From the NCBI GenBank assembly GCA_963836425.1, contig CAWIJJ010000003.1, positions 310,001 through 374,000 of the forward strand: a DNA stretch of 64,000 nucleotides, read 5' to 3'. This DNA is from CAWIJJ01 sp963836425 (lineage in GTDB: Bacteria; Acidobacteriota; Terriglobia; Bryobacterales; Bryobacteraceae). This document shows positions 8,974-18,471 of the stretch, in pieces. Position 1 is the first letter of the stretch. Each line of letters starts with the position of its first letter. The position numbers and the translations under genes were made by a program. Under the pieces are notes generated by a model. The model was not told the origin of the DNA. It worked only from the letters and a program-made list of their open reading frames with translations, and did no database searches.

Positions 8974-11146
8974 ATGCGGCGATTCGCTCTATTCCTGCTA
9001 CCGATTATTGCGCTGGCCCAGACCGGGCCGGTGAACCTCGGTTTCGAACAAGGAACTCCGGGCCAGGTTCCGGCGGGATGGTTTGTGCCCACCGCCGATT
9101 ATTCAGCCGAAGTGCGCGGGCAGGGCTGCGCGGACGGGTCCGGATGCGTGGTGATCCAGGCACGGGTGGCGGCGCCTACGCAGCCGTTCGGCAATCTGAT
9201 GCAGGCGTTTGCCGCCGAGGCGTATCGCGGCAAGTCGATCCGGCTGCGCGCGATGGTGCGGGTGGAGACGACGAATCCCGGCGACCGCGCCCAGATGTGG
9301 CTGCGGGTAGACCGTACAGGCCGGCAGATGGGGCTGTTCGACAACATGGACGACCGTCCGATCACGGCCGCGGAGTGGCGCGCTTACGAAATCTCGGGCG
9401 AGGTGGAGGCGGACGCGCAATCTATCAACATCGGCTTCATGTTGATGGGCAAGGCGAAGGTCTGGGTCGATGGCGTGACCTTCGACGTGGCCACACCGAC
9501 GGCCGCGGACGCGCAGGCGCGCAGGGAAATTCAGGCGGTGTACACGCGGATTTGCGCAGCAGTCGAAAGCGGACGGGTCGACGATGTGGCGTCGTTCTAT
9601 GTCGCGGACGCGGAGGTGGTGCAAGGGCCATCGCGGCAGCCGATTTCAGCCATGCTCGCGGCGGTGAAGGCGCAGTTGGCCGCGGGCGCGCGATTTACGA
9701 GCCGGATCGAGATCAAGGGTGTGAGCCTGCTCGGCAACGACGCCGTGGTCAACATCGAAGAGACGGGAGGCCTGATTACGGCGGGCGGACGGCAGGAGTA
9801 TGTTTCGACGTCGCGGGATACCTGGACCAGGGCCGGTGGCGGGTGGAAGCTCAAGCAATCCGTCGCGCTGTCGTCCCACGCGGTGGCTCCCAAGTTCGAT
9901 CCGGAAGCGGTGAAGCCGGTGATCGCGGAATTGAAGCAACGCGCGGTGCCGCTGCGCACGGTGGAGGCGCGTGGGCCGACGGAGGACCTGGCGGCGTTCG
10001 GGCGCGCGGTGGGGAACGCGCGCATCGTGGCGCTGGGGGAGGCGTCGCACGGCACGCGCGAGTTCTTCCAGATGAAATCCAGGCTGCTGAATTACCTGGT
10101 TGTGGAGAAGGGCTTCACGGTTTTCGCGATCGAAGCCAACTGGCCGGAAACGCTGGCGGTGGACCGCTACATCAAGTCGAACGAAGGCGATGTGGCGGAG
10201 GCGATGTCGAAGATGTACTTCTGGACCTGGTACACGGAAGAAGTGCGGGACATGATCGAGTGGATGCGGGGGTTCAATCAAGGCTATGTACAGTGCGACC
10301 GGCAAGCCTCCGATCCTGACGTTCACGGCGTTCGACATGCAGACGGCGACGGTGGCGGCGGCCGAGGCTCTCGCGTATCTGAAAAAGTACGCGCCGGCGG
10401 AGGCGGCGAAAGCGGAAGCGGCGTACCAGGATATCGCGGGCCTCACCCCCAACGACAATCGCGCGGCGCAGTTCGCCGAGCGGGCCGCGGCGGTCCTGAA
10501 GGCGTTCGACGCGGGGCGCGCGGAACTCGAGAAGGCGTCCTCGGCGGCGGCGTGGCGCGATGCGCGGCAGGCGGCCAATGTGGCGTTTCAGGCGTGCACG
10601 ATGCGCATTCCCGGCAGGTCCGGAGGGTATCGGGACGAGATGATGGCGGCGAACGTGGACTGGCTGCTCAACGAGGCATATCCGAAGGAGAAGATCGTGC
10701 TGTGGGCACATAACGGCCACGTGCGGTTCGAGCAGGCTGCCGGTTACAAGCCGATGGGCGCGTGGCTGCGCGAGCGCCACGGGAAGGACATGTACGTCCT
10801 CGGCTTCGCCTTCCGGCAGGGCTCGCTGCGGGCGGTCGGGCAGGGCGGCGCAACGCGCTCGGGGCTGGCGGAACACACGGTGCCGCCGGCGCCCGAAGGG
10901 TCGGGAGGCGCGGTGCTCGGTTCGGCGGGGTTGCCGCTGTTCTTCCTGGACCTGGCGGGATTGCCGGCGGATGGCGCGCTGGCGGGGTGGATGCAGCAGA
11001 GCCACCTGTTCTACGATGTGGGCGCGATCTGGCAGACCAGCGATGCCGCCGCCAACCTGACGCCGGAGTCGCTCGCGAAGGCGTATGACGGCATTGTGTT
11101 CGTGGACGAGGGCCACGCGGCGCGCCCGCTGCCGCCGCAACGTTGA
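8974..11146 (+). CDS. Secreted erythromycin-esterase-domain protein, frameshifted
   Basis: The N-terminus has a signal peptide (MRRFALFLLPIIALAQ). Then comes a beta-sandwich-like region with the repeated verdict of carbohydrate-binding-type folds, and a SnoaL/DUF4440-like segment at about residues 180-310 (ending WKLKQSVALSSH). The erythromycin esterase domain follows: IVALGEASHGTREFFQMKS and GFTVFAIEANWPETLAVDRY. Near 10280-10300 the frame breaks. The rest of the domain (PPILTFTAFDMQTA, KEKIVLWAHNGHV with the second His) continues in another frame from about 10286 to the stop at 11146. One indel therefore separates the two halves of a roughly 720-residue protein. This could be an assembly error or an inactive gene. 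Family members hydrolyse esters; the substrate here is unknown. Confidence 0.7.
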
Positions 11147-11175
11147 TTCGGGCGTTTTACGCTACCCTGAGCGGA

Positions 11176-11790
11176 ATGGTCCCCGATCCCTTCACCCCGG
11201 GCGAGCGCGCGGTATTCCGGCGGCTGAATACGCCCGCGAAGATCCAGCGGTTTGTCGATTTCGATCTTGCCTACAACAAGGAGCCGGACGGTCCAACCTG
11301 CCGTTCGCCGCGCCGCGTTCTGCGCGACCGTACCGCCCACTGCATGGAGGGCGCGCTATTCGCCGCGGCGGCGCTGCGCATGATGGGGCATCCTCCGCTG
11401 CTGCTGGACCTCGAAGCGATACGCGACGACGATCATGTGCTCGCTATTTTCCGCGTGCGGGGCCACTGGGGCGCGCTGGCGAAATCGAACTACTCGGGAC
11501 TGCGCTACCGCGAGCCCGTCTACCGCACCCTGCGCGAGCTGGTGATGTCCTACTTCGAGCACTATTACAATCTTCGCAAGGAGAAGACGCTACGCACTTA
11601 CTCGCGTCCGGTGAACCTGGCGCGTTTCGATGCGCGGAACTGGATGACGGCGGAAGAGGATCCGTGGGAGATTCCGGAGTATCTTTGCACCATCGCGCAC
11701 ACGCCGATTCTGCCGAAGGGGCTCGATAGCGGGCTCGGGCGGGTGGACGCGCGGCTTTTTGCTGCGGGATTAGTGGGCCGCGCCGGATGA
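11176..11790 (+). CDS. Conserved protein, transglutaminase-like
   Basis: 204 residues from ATG 11176 (MVPDPFTPGERAVFRRL). The segment DRTAHCMEGALFAAAALRMMGHPPLLLDLEA has the look of a papain-like/transglutaminase core: an active-site Cys at the start of a helix followed by a strand. A later DDDHVLAIFR could carry His and Asp partners. No signal peptide or membrane segment. A TACCCT box lies 7 nt before the start codon. The end overlaps the DedA gene tail-to-tail by 21 nt. The assignment is by motif resemblance only; hypothetical protein is the safe name. Confidence 0.6.
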   Translation: MVPDPFTPGERAVFRRLNTPAKIQRFVDFDLAYNKEPDGPTCRSPRRVLRDRTAHCMEGALFAAAALRMMGHPPLLLDLEAIRDDDHVLAIFRVRGHWGALAKSNYSGLRYREPVYRTLRELVMSYFEHYYNLRKEKTLRTYSRPVNLARFDARNWMTAEEDPWEIPEYLCTIAHTPILPKGLDSGLGRVDARLFAAGLVGRAG

Positions 11791-12429
11791 GTGGCGGCGC
11801 GCTTTCCACACCTCGATAAAGGTGGGGATGAGGGAAACGACGATAATCACCAGGATCGCCTTATCGAAATTGCGGCGGACGAACGGGATACTGCCGAGCT
11901 GGTTGCCGAGGGTCGTCATCAGCAGGACCCAGCCGATGCCACCGCCCACGCTGTAGGGCAGGAATTTGAGGTAAGGCATCTTGCCGACGCCGGCCACGAA
12001 GGCCGCGAAGGTGCGGACGATGGGCACGAAGCGCGCCATGAGAATCGTCTTGCCGCCGTACCTCTCGTAAAACGCGTGGGTGCGGGTCACGTACTCCTGT
12101 TTGAAGAAGCGGGAATCCTTGCGGCTAAAGATGCGCGGGCCGGTAGAGCGGCCCAGCAGGTATCCGGTGGAATCTCCCAGAATCGCCGCCAACGACAGTA
12201 CGACGTTCACCCAGACGAAATCGAGCTGGCCGGCGCCGGTGACCACGCCAACCGTGAAGAGGAGAGAGTCTCCGGGCAGGAAGAAGCCGATCAGCAGACC
12301 GGTCTCGGAAAAGACGATCGCGAACAGGGTTGCGTATCCAAGCCAACCGGACAGCAACGTGCTCAGCAGTTGGATCAGTTTCTCCGGATCGGTCAAGGTC
12401 CGGAGAAACTCCAGTAGCGTCTGCAGCAT
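11770..12429 (-). CDS. DedA-family membrane protein
   Basis: 219 residues with four to five membrane segments. Typical DedA/SNARE-associated signatures are FSETGLLIGFFLPGDSLLF near residue 40-60, GDSTGYLLGRSTG and KTILMARFVPIVRTFAAFVAGVGKM, with the conserved Arg residues of the re-entrant region. The family are inner-membrane lipid scramblases (undecaprenyl phosphate or phospholipid recycling) or proton-dependent transporters. It starts 3 nt after the stop of the PpiD-like foldase gene, so the two are probably co-transcribed, consistent with a shared role in envelope biogenesis. Confidence 0.9.
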   Translation of the reverse strand: MLQTLLEFLRTLTDPEKLIQLLSTLLSGWLGYATLFAIVFSETGLLIGFFLPGDSLLFTVGVVTGAGQLDFVWVNVVLSLAAILGDSTGYLLGRSTGPRIFSRKDSRFFKQEYVTRTHAFYERYGGKTILMARFVPIVRTFAAFVAGVGKMPYLKFLPYSVGGGIGWVLLMTTLGNQLGSIPFVRRNFDKAILVIIVVSLIPTFIEVWKARRHSSGAAH

Positions 12430-12432
12430 CCG

Positions 12433-14364
12433 TCAGGATGCCCGGTAGTTGTTGATGATCCGCATAACGACGTCCTGCCGGATCTTGAGTTTGCCGCGCT
12501 TCATCAGGTCTTCCTTCAACCCGTTTTCAAACAACGAGGCGCGGTCGCGGGCCTTCTGAGCCTTAAGGTCGTCGCGGATCGCGGCGCGCTGTTCGGGCAG
12601 CTTGGACATGTCGGCCGGGATATGCTTGATTACCTTGGCAACGATGGTGGCATCGCCGGTGGCGACGGGTCCGAAAACGGTACCGTCGGGCTTGGTGAAG
12701 CCTTCGAGAAAGTAGCTGGCCTGGCCGGCGCCTTCCACCGAGCCGTCCCGGGTGAACTCGTCGGAGGTCTTCACTTCAAGTCCGGCCGCCTTGGCAGCCT
12801 TGGCAAGATCGCCGCCCGCTTCCTGGGCTTTCGCCAGCAGTTCGTTGGCATGCGCGCGGATAGCGAGATTGAGGCGGGAGGCGACCATCGCCTCCTTGAT
12901 CTGGCTCTGGACGTCCTCGAATTTGGAGGGGTGGGAGGGGGTCACGTCTGTTACCACGGCCAGGGCGATCTTGTTGCCGGTCACCGCGATGGCCGGGGTC
13001 ACGCCTCCCTTGGGCAGGGTGCTGACCGCCTGGTCCAGGTCCGGGCTGGCGCCGATTTCCGGATAGGGTTTGCCGGGCTCGGTGCCGTCCGCCTTCACAA
13101 CCTGCATGTCGAATTCGGCGGCGACTTTTTCGGGATTTTGCGGGTCCTTTTGCAGGGCCGTCTGGGCGCGGTCGGAAATCTGCTCCATCATCTGCGCGGC
13201 GCGCTGCTTCTTGAGGGCGGCGGCGATATCGGCTTTGGCCTCTTCAAAGGGCTTGACCCGGGCCGGATCGTGCGAAACCACCTGCATGATGTGATAGCCG
13301 TAAGAGGTCTTCACAATCTGGCTCTCGCCCGGCTTCAGCGTGAAGGCAGCATCCTCGAACTCCTTCACCATCTGGCCGTCGCGGTGAATCGAATATTCGC
13401 CGCCGTTGGGGACTGAAGCGGTGTCCTCGGAATACTTCTTCACGAGGTCGGTGAACTTGGCGCCGCCCTTTACCTGCTTCAGAATGTCTTCGGCCTGGGC
13501 CTTGATTTTGGGCTCTTCCGATTCCGGCTTGCCCTGGGTCTTGAGGAGGATGTGGCGGACCTTCACGGTCTCCGGAATTCGGAACGAACCCTGCTCCTGG
13601 TTGTAGACCTGTTGCAGTTCGGCATCGGTGGGCTTGATACTGTTTTCAATCTTGGACTGGTCGGCGACGAGAATCACGAGGTTGCGCTGCTCCGGCACCA
13701 TGAAGCGGGCGGTGTTGGCCTGGAAGTACGCCTGCATGTCGGAGGGGGCCGGCTGGACTTCGGCCTTATATTTGTCGCCGTTCATCTTGACGTATTCGAT
13801 TTTGATTTTCTCGTTCTTCTTCCTGAACTCGTTCTCGATTTCGGCAGGCGTCACCACCGAGCCCTCCACGGCCACATTGCGCAAGCGCGTGATCAGCAAC
13901 TGCCGCTTCATGTCCGCTTCGAATTCGGGGATGGTGAGGTTCTGCTGGGCGAGCAGCGAAGCGTAAGCTTCCTTGCCCACGAACTTGCCGTCAGGGAACA
14001 GGTTGGGAACCAGTTGCTGGATGGCGGCACTGAGCTGGGTATCGGTCACCTGGAAGCCAAGCCGCTGCGCTTCATAGGCCAAGGCGCGGTCGGTAACCAT
14101 GTTATCGATGAGCTGCGGAACGTAATTGGGCAGAATCTCGGGAGGCAACTGGCGACCGCGCATCACATTCTGAATCAGCCGCTGGACATCAGTCTGGGTG
14201 ACCGTCTGGTCGCCCACGGTAGCGACGATCTGAGAACCGGCGTCGGCCCCGCCACCGCCGTAGCTGGGGATGAGGTAGGTGAGCATAGAAAGCCCAACGA
14301 CTACCAGGAGCGCACCGAGGAGGATGCGCACGGCTTTATCACGGCTGCGAAACAGATCAAACAT
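12433..14364 (-). CDS. ppiD: PpiD/SurA-like peptidyl-prolyl isomerase, membrane-anchored
   Basis: 643 residues, the usual PpiD size. A single N-terminal transmembrane segment (about residues 13-31, RILLGALLVVVGLSMLTY) anchors a periplasmic SurA_N-type region that contains ATVGDQTVTQTDVQRLIQ. A parvulin/rotamase domain follows at about residues 265-365, with ETVKVRHILLKTQGKPESE and the conserved GGEYSIHRDGQMVKEFEDAAF and SYGYHIMQV elements. A second degenerate PpiC-like part lies towards the C-terminus. It assists folding of secreted and outer-membrane proteins. A TATAAT box lies about 40 nt upstream and CAGGAG stands 12 nt before the ATG. Confidence 0.9.
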   Translation of the reverse strand: MFDLFRSRDKAVRILLGALLVVVGLSMLTYLIPSYGGGGADAGSQIVATVGDQTVTQTDVQRLIQNVMRGRQLPPEILPNYVPQLIDNMVTDRALAYEAQRLGFQVTDTQLSAAIQQLVPNLFPDGKFVGKEAYASLLAQQNLTIPEFEADMKRQLLITRLRNVAVEGSVVTPAEIENEFRKKNEKIKIEYVKMNGDKYKAEVQPAPSDMQAYFQANTARFMVPEQRNLVILVADQSKIENSIKPTDAELQQVYNQEQGSFRIPETVKVRHILLKTQGKPESEEPKIKAQAEDILKQVKGGAKFTDLVKKYSEDTASVPNGGEYSIHRDGQMVKEFEDAAFTLKPGESQIVKTSYGYHIMQVVSHDPARVKPFEEAKADIAAALKKQRAAQMMEQISDRAQTALQKDPQNPEKVAAEFDMQVVKADGTEPGKPYPEIGASPDLDQAVSTLPKGGVTPAIAVTGNKIALAVVTDVTPSHPSKFEDVQSQIKEAMVASRLNLAIRAHANELLAKAQEAGGDLAKAAKAAGLEVKTSDEFTRDGSVEGAGQASYFLEGFTKPDGTVFGPVATGDATIVAKVIKHIPADMSKLPEQRAAIRDDLKAQKARDRASLFENGLKEDLMKRGKLKIRQDVVMRIINNYRAS

Positions 14365-14402
14365 GCTGAGAGAAACTCCTGTTAAAAGACGGGGAACACA
14401 CT

Positions 14403-14408
14403 ATTATA
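14403..14408 (-). promoter_or_regulatory. -10 box of the ppiD-dedA transcript
   Basis: TATAAT on the minus strand, about 38 nt before the ATG at 14364. No good -35 hexamer is seen at 17 nt. The leader of about 30 nt contains the SD-like CAGGAG. Confidence 0.45.
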
Positions 14409-14452
14409 TCGAATCTTTTCGGGGAGAGTCTGGAAACGGCAAAGAGTGGGCG

Positions 14453-14477
14453 CGCCGGGGCGTCGAACGCCCCGGCG
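14453..14477 (-). terminator. Hairpin after the HEAT-repeat gene
   Basis: A perfect 10-bp stem (CGCCGGGGCG / CGCCCCGGCG) with a 5-nt loop TCGAA lies 11 nt past the stop of the HEAT-repeat gene. On the minus strand it is followed by a pyrimidine stretch with only short T runs, so termination may be weak or may need a factor. Confidence 0.5.
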
Positions 14478-14487
14478 TGGAACATGG

Positions 14488-15312
14488 TTAATTGCGGTCC
14501 CGGCCGAGGAAGCCGCTTTTATCCGCGGCGGCAGCCTCGCCGGTGGGCGCAGGCCACAACTTCGATGGCGGCGGCGCGGGGCCGGCTGCATTGAGTACGC
14601 GAAGCGCCGACCGGCGCACCGGCCCGGGCATGTTTTCGGCGCTCAATTGGGTGTACAGTTCGAGCGCGCGCGGGCGGTTGGCGCCCGTCAGGCTTTCGGC
14701 GCACAACAGCGTAGCCCGCGCCACCACCGGGAACACCGGGGGTTTGGTGCGTCCAAGCGCCGCCTGCAGGACCCGCGAAGCCTGCATTCCGCCGATCATT
14801 CCAACCGACGCGGCTGCCGCTCCGGCCACTTCAGGATCGGTGTTATCGATGAGTCTGGTGAGGGCATCGAGCGCTCTCGCGTCCTTGCGTACGCCGATGG
14901 TAGTGATGACGCCAACCTGCAACCGGCCCTTCAGATTGGGCAGGGCGGCGCGCAACGCGTCGTCCACCGAGGGGTCGGGGTTGGGTTCGAGGCCGAAGCG
15001 CGCGTAGCAGGAAAGCTGGGGGTGGCTCAAGAGCGCGGCCATCGGCTGCACCGCTTCCTTGCCTCCCACAAACGCCAGTTTCTTGCAGGCGATGGCCTTC
15101 TGAAAGACGGTCGAGTTGGGGTCTTTGACCATGGCGAGGAGTTTGGCCGGATCCAGCTTCCAGATCGCCAGGCCGTCGAATTCGGGAGGGACGGTAGGAG
15201 GCGGTGTGCGCGCTCCTCCCCTGCCGCCCGCCGCTTGACCCGGAGCGCCTCCGCGTCCGGGTGCTCCCTGAGTTCCTTGCGGTGGTTGTGTTTGTCCAGG
15301 TGCCTGTGGCAT
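14488..15312 (-). CDS. HEAT-repeat protein
   Basis: 274 residues. The first 40 are a Pro/Gln/Gly low-complexity segment, so any export signal is not obvious. After that, repeated helical pairs of HEAT type are visible: PAKLLAMVKDPNSTVFQKAIACKKL, KEAVQPMAALLSHPQLS, ALDALTRLIDNTDPEVAGAAAASVGMIGG and RPRALELYTQLSAENMPGPVRRSALRVL. It follows the Gfo/Idh/MocA gene by 30 nt in the same direction. In this group of bacteria such HEAT proteins often accompany secreted oxidoreductases and sugar-metabolism proteins. It is probably a protein-protein interaction scaffold; the partner is unknown. Confidence 0.75.
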   Translation of the reverse strand: MPQAPGQTQPPQGTQGAPGRGGAPGQAAGGRGGARTPPPTVPPEFDGLAIWKLDPAKLLAMVKDPNSTVFQKAIACKKLAFVGGKEAVQPMAALLSHPQLSCYARFGLEPNPDPSVDDALRAALPNLKGRLQVGVITTIGVRKDARALDALTRLIDNTDPEVAGAAAASVGMIGGMQASRVLQAALGRTKPPVFPVVARATLLCAESLTGANRPRALELYTQLSAENMPGPVRRSALRVLNAAGPAPPPSKLWPAPTGEAAAADKSGFLGRDRN

Positions 15313-15342
15313 GTGCAGTGATCTCCTTTTTTCTCCGGTTCC

Positions 15343-16758
15343 TTACATGTTGGTGGCCAGCGCGTCCATCCGCCAGGGCTCGCGATACGCCCTGCTGCGC
15401 ATGCGGTTCGCTTCCTCGTCGTTGATGAACATCCGTTTGGCCGGATCCCAGGTCACTTTTCGATTCAACTGGGCGGCGATCCAGGCGGCATGGGAGGCAA
15501 CGTGGGTGTGAGCGGTAACGTCGGCATTGGCGCGGGGTGGAGTTCGCGAGCGGATGCTTTGAATGAACTCGCGAATGTGTTCGGCGGTGGGGTCGTACCG
15601 GGTTCCCTGGCGGGTGGGCAGCAGCGATTTAAGGTTGGGCGATACTTCAATGCGTCCGCTGTCGCCGGTCTCGACCCAGCCTTCGGTGCCTTCGAACCGG
15701 TTGCTGCACGAACCGAGCAGGTTCCAACTGTGATTGCGCAGGACGAGTTGAATGCCATTGGCATAGCGGCAGTAGATGGTATACCGGTCGATCAGGCCAT
15801 CGCCGCGGAAACTGGCGCCTTCCGGCACGTACTCGATGGGTTCGGTGTGCTCCATATCCGCCGCCCATTGAGCCATGGCAACGGTGTGGGACGCCCATTC
15901 GAGCAATCCGGCGTGAAAATCCCAGAATTCGCCGCGTCCGCGATCCGCGTAGTTGGAATTGTAGGGCCGCCAGAGGCAGGGGCCGAGCCACTTGTCCCAA
16001 TTGAAGACCAGCGGATCGGGTTCGGGACTCTCGGCCGGCCACCAGCCGTGACCGCCGGCATCCACAGTGCCCAAGCCGATAGCCGTATCGGCGTGCACAG
16101 AAGTCAGCCGGCCCAGTTTGCCGCTTCGCGCCAGTCCGACGGCAAACTCGAAAGCGAACTGGTTCTTGCGCTGGCAGCCGGACTGGTACACCACGCCGTA
16201 GCGGCGAACGTTGTCGGCCACGGCGTAGCTCTCATTGATGGACATAGCGCCGGGCTTCTCGATGTACATGTCCTTGCCGGACTGGGCGGCCCACATGGCC
16301 ATGGGGCCGTGCCACCGGTCGCTGGTGGCAATCAGGAGAGCGTCGATATCGGTCCGCGCCAGGATTTCCGACGGATCGCGATACATGACGCAATCGTTGT
16401 TCTTGTAATAATTGTCCACCGTGCTCTTGACGGTTTCCCGGGCGCTCTCGCGAATGTCCGCGATTGCCACGAACCGCACGCGCTGATCGCCCAGCAATTG
16501 CCGGAGGTCGCTCATGCCGCGGTTGCGGATCCCGATTCCGCCGAAAACCAACTGGTCGTTCAGGGCGTAGTTCCCGACGACCACGGGTCCGATTGCGGGT
16601 GCCCCCCGGCCGCCGGCCGGAGCCTGGCCAGCCGGAGCCTGGCCGGCCGGGGCCTGGGCCTGGGCCAAAACCGGTGTGGCAGCCGCTACGGCGGCGCCCG
16701 CCGTGGTCAGGGCCTTTCCAAATTTTCGTCTAGTCACGCCATCTTCTTGTTTCGCCAT
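15343..16758 (-). CDS. Gfo/Idh/MocA oxidoreductase with Tat signal
   Basis: 471 residues. The N-terminus carries a twin-arginine signal (TRRKFGKALTTAGAAVAAATPVLAQA), then an Ala-Pro-Gly-Gln repeat linker at about residues 33-50. The Rossmann part has GGIGIRNRGMSDLRQLLG, VRFVAIADIRESA and DIDALLIATSDRWHGPMAMW, followed by GKDMYIEKPGAMS, the EKP signature of the family. The C-terminal alpha/beta domain (DKWLGPCLWRPYN, FWDFHAGLLEWASHTVAMAQ) is also typical. These NAD(P)-dependent enzymes act on sugars, inositols or aminosugars; Tat export implies a folded, cofactor-loaded periplasmic protein. A GAGGAG Shine-Dalgarno sits 4 nt before the ATG. The DUF1080 gene upstream points to polysaccharide or sugar processing. 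Confidence 0.88.
   Translation of the reverse strand: MAKQEDGVTRRKFGKALTTAGAAVAAATPVLAQAQAPAGQAPAGQAPAGGRGAPAIGPVVVGNYALNDQLVFGGIGIRNRGMSDLRQLLGDQRVRFVAIADIRESARETVKSTVDNYYKNNDCVMYRDPSEILARTDIDALLIATSDRWHGPMAMWAAQSGKDMYIEKPGAMSINESYAVADNVRRYGVVYQSGCQRKNQFAFEFAVGLARSGKLGRLTSVHADTAIGLGTVDAGGHGWWPAESPEPDPLVFNWDKWLGPCLWRPYNSNYADRGRGEFWDFHAGLLEWASHTVAMAQWAADMEHTEPIEYVPEGASFRGDGLIDRYTIYCRYANGIQLVLRNHSWNLLGSCSNRFEGTEGWVETGDSGRIEVSPNLKSLLPTRQGTRYDPTAEHIREFIQSIRSRTPPRANADVTAHTHVASHAAWIAAQLNRKVTWDPAKRMFINDEEANRMRSRAYREPWRMDALATNM
16616..16665. repeat. 15-bp in-gene repeat coding the Ala-Pro-Ala-Gly-Gln linker
   Basis: About three copies of a 15-bp unit (AGCCTGGCCAGCCGG and variants) encode the flexible linker behind the Tat signal of the oxidoreductase. 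Confidence 0.6.
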
Positions 16759-16847
16759 GGTCTCCTCGGATAACAGATATGAGGCTCTTTGACTCTTGTG
16801 TCGACTTTATCACCAGAGCGACCCGGTCACAAGGAAAAGTTGGGGGG

Positions 16848-17540
16848 CTAGCGGCCGGATTCGCCGGGCGACAGGGGCCGCCACTCGATCTTTCGTATAC
16901 CCGCCGTGGTGGAATAGGCAGCGACACCGAACGGAATCGAGTGTTCGATCTCCCCCTCGCGTAGAGAGATCCACTTACCGGTGGTGGATGTTTCGATGAC
17001 AGATTCCCCGTCGATCCAGGCCGCGATGGCGGTAGGGGTCACGCGGAGGCGGAAGGTATACCAGCGGCCGGTTTCGAATTTCCAGTTCAAGGTGGTGTCG
17101 TTCATGGAAGCATCGGCGCCGTCGATACTGGACAGGCCCACGACCTCGCCGCCCCATCCACCGTTGATCCAGGTGCAGTAGGAGTCGCCAACCGGGAAGG
17201 TGATGCCGGCGAAAAAATCACCTCCGGCGAGGCGCGCGGCCTCCACCTGGATTTCGTAGCCGGATTTCGGGAACGGCAGGGAGGGACCTGCCCAGCGAAT
17301 GCCGGTCAGGGCACCTTTGCCGAGGGTGACCACGCCGCCCGAAACGGTGACTTTGCCGGCGCCGAGGAAGTCCGATTCCGTCCAGCCGGCCAGCGACTTG
17401 CCGTCAAACAGGGGCCGCCAGCCGGCCGCGGGGCCGGGCGCCTGAGCCGTCAGGAGGGCAGGCGGGAGCAGCAATCCGAGCAGGAGCAGGCTGGCGAAAC
17501 CCGGCTTCGATTTCCAGGCGGCGACGTTCGGGATCATCAA
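16848..17540 (-). CDS. DUF1080 / 3-keto-disaccharide hydrolase-like secreted protein
   Basis: 230 residues with a signal peptide (hydrophobic stretch LLLLGLLLPPALLTAQA at about residues 18-34). The mature part opens with GWRPLFDGKSLAGWTE, the hallmark of DUF1080 concanavalin-like domains, and goes on with YEIQVEAARLAGGDFFAGITFPVG, GRWYTFRLRVTPTAIAAWIDGE and GIRKIEWRPL. The domain is found in 3-keto-glucoside hydrolases and sugar-binding proteins. The neighbouring Tat-exported oxidoreductase could generate 3-keto-sugars, a pairing known in Bacteroidetes and Planctomycetes; that link is an inference here. Confidence 0.85.
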   Translation of the reverse strand: MMIPNVAAWKSKPGFASLLLLGLLLPPALLTAQAPGPAAGWRPLFDGKSLAGWTESDFLGAGKVTVSGGVVTLGKGALTGIRWAGPSLPFPKSGYEIQVEAARLAGGDFFAGITFPVGDSYCTWINGGWGGEVVGLSSIDGADASMNDTTLNWKFETGRWYTFRLRVTPTAIAAWIDGESVIETSTTGKWISLREGEIEHSIPFGVAAYSTTAGIRKIEWRPLSPGESGR

Positions 17541-17609
17541 CCCATAGTCTATATCGGCGGGGCGGCATTCACACCAACAGATCTTCGATTCCCGAATCGG
17601 GGGGCGGCG

Positions 17610-17615
17610 TACAAT
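17610..17615 (+). promoter_or_regulatory. -10 box before the D-Ala-D-Ala dipeptidase gene
   Basis: TACAAT ends 6 nt before the ATG at 17622, predicting a leaderless mRNA. A -35 hexamer at the usual distance is not clear. Confidence 0.35.
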
Positions 17616-17621
17616 GCCGGA

Positions 17622-18332
17622 ATGGGGAGATGGGCGGCAATATGCCTCGCGGCCGTCGCGCTGGCAGGTCAGGAGCGGCCGGCGGTCTTCCGGATTGCGC
17701 CGGTCCGGCCGGTGGAGGAACTGCGTGCCGAGGCGTTACGCGCGGTTCCGCCGCGGGAAAGCGGGAAGTTCCGGCCGGCGGACCTGGTGGACGTGGGGAC
17801 GCTGGACCCGCGCATCAAGCTCGAGATCCGGTACGCCACGGCGGACAATTTCCTGAGCACGCCGGTATATGCCACGGCCCGTGCCTTTTTGCAGAGGCCG
17901 GCGGCGGAAGCGCTGCTGCGGGCGCACAAGGAGTTGCTGGGAAAGGGGTTCGGGCTGCTGATTTTCGATGCGTACCGGCCCTGGTACGTGACGAAGATAT
18001 TTTGGGACGCGACGCCGGCGGACAAGCACGAGTTTGTGGCCGACCCGGCTGTTGGGTCGCGTCACAACCGGGGATGCGCGGTAGATCTGAGCCTGTATGA
18101 CTTGGCGACGGGACGCGAGGTGGAGATGCCGGGGGTCTACGACGAGATGTCGAAGCGGTCGTATCCGGGTTACAAAGGAGGCACGGCGGAGCAGCGGGCG
18201 CGCCGCGACCTGCTCCGGCGCACCATGGAGAAGCAGGGGTTCCGGGTATTTGTTTCCGAATGGTGGCACTTCGATTACCGCGACTGGAAGCGGTACGGGA
18301 TTGAAAACACGCCATTTGAAGAACTGCGTTAA
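17622..18332 (+). CDS. ddpX: D-alanyl-D-alanine dipeptidase, VanX/DdpX family
   Basis: 236 residues with a short signal peptide (WAAICLAAVALAGQ). The M15D signature is complete: LLIFDAYRPWYVTKIFWDA, GSRHNRGCAVDLSLYD (zinc ligands His and Asp in SRHNRGCAVD) and FVSEWWHFDYRDWKRY (catalytic Glu and third ligand His in EWWHF). The enzyme cleaves D-Ala-D-Ala. In species without van genes it serves peptidoglycan turnover or use of the dipeptide. The gene stands alone, divergent from the DUF1080 gene. There are no VanA/VanH homologues beside it, so a resistance role is not indicated. Confidence 0.9.
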   Translation: MGRWAAICLAAVALAGQERPAVFRIAPVRPVEELRAEALRAVPPRESGKFRPADLVDVGTLDPRIKLEIRYATADNFLSTPVYATARAFLQRPAAEALLRAHKELLGKGFGLLIFDAYRPWYVTKIFWDATPADKHEFVADPAVGSRHNRGCAVDLSLYDLATGREVEMPGVYDEMSKRSYPGYKGGTAEQRARRDLLRRTMEKQGFRVFVSEWWHFDYRDWKRYGIENTPFEELR

Positions 18333-18471
18333 TCCGGCGCGGACCGCGCGGGACCGCGCGCCGAGGAGGCGGAGGCGCGACTGCGGCGTCCTCCACCGGA
18401 TCCGATCCAGCCCGGCGCGCTCCAGTGGCCGCTCCGGCGTCGGTCCGGCCGGCGGCCGAACACCGCGCCGC

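Noticed and set aside
16616..16665. Short tandem repeats resembling a repeat array
   Set aside because: They are in-frame codons for a Pro/Ala/Gly linker; no spacers, so not CRISPR.
17622..18332. Vancomycin-resistance cluster because of the VanX-like dipeptidase
   Set aside because: No VanH, VanA or VanRS-like genes nearby; lone DdpX-type enzymes serve cell-wall turnover.
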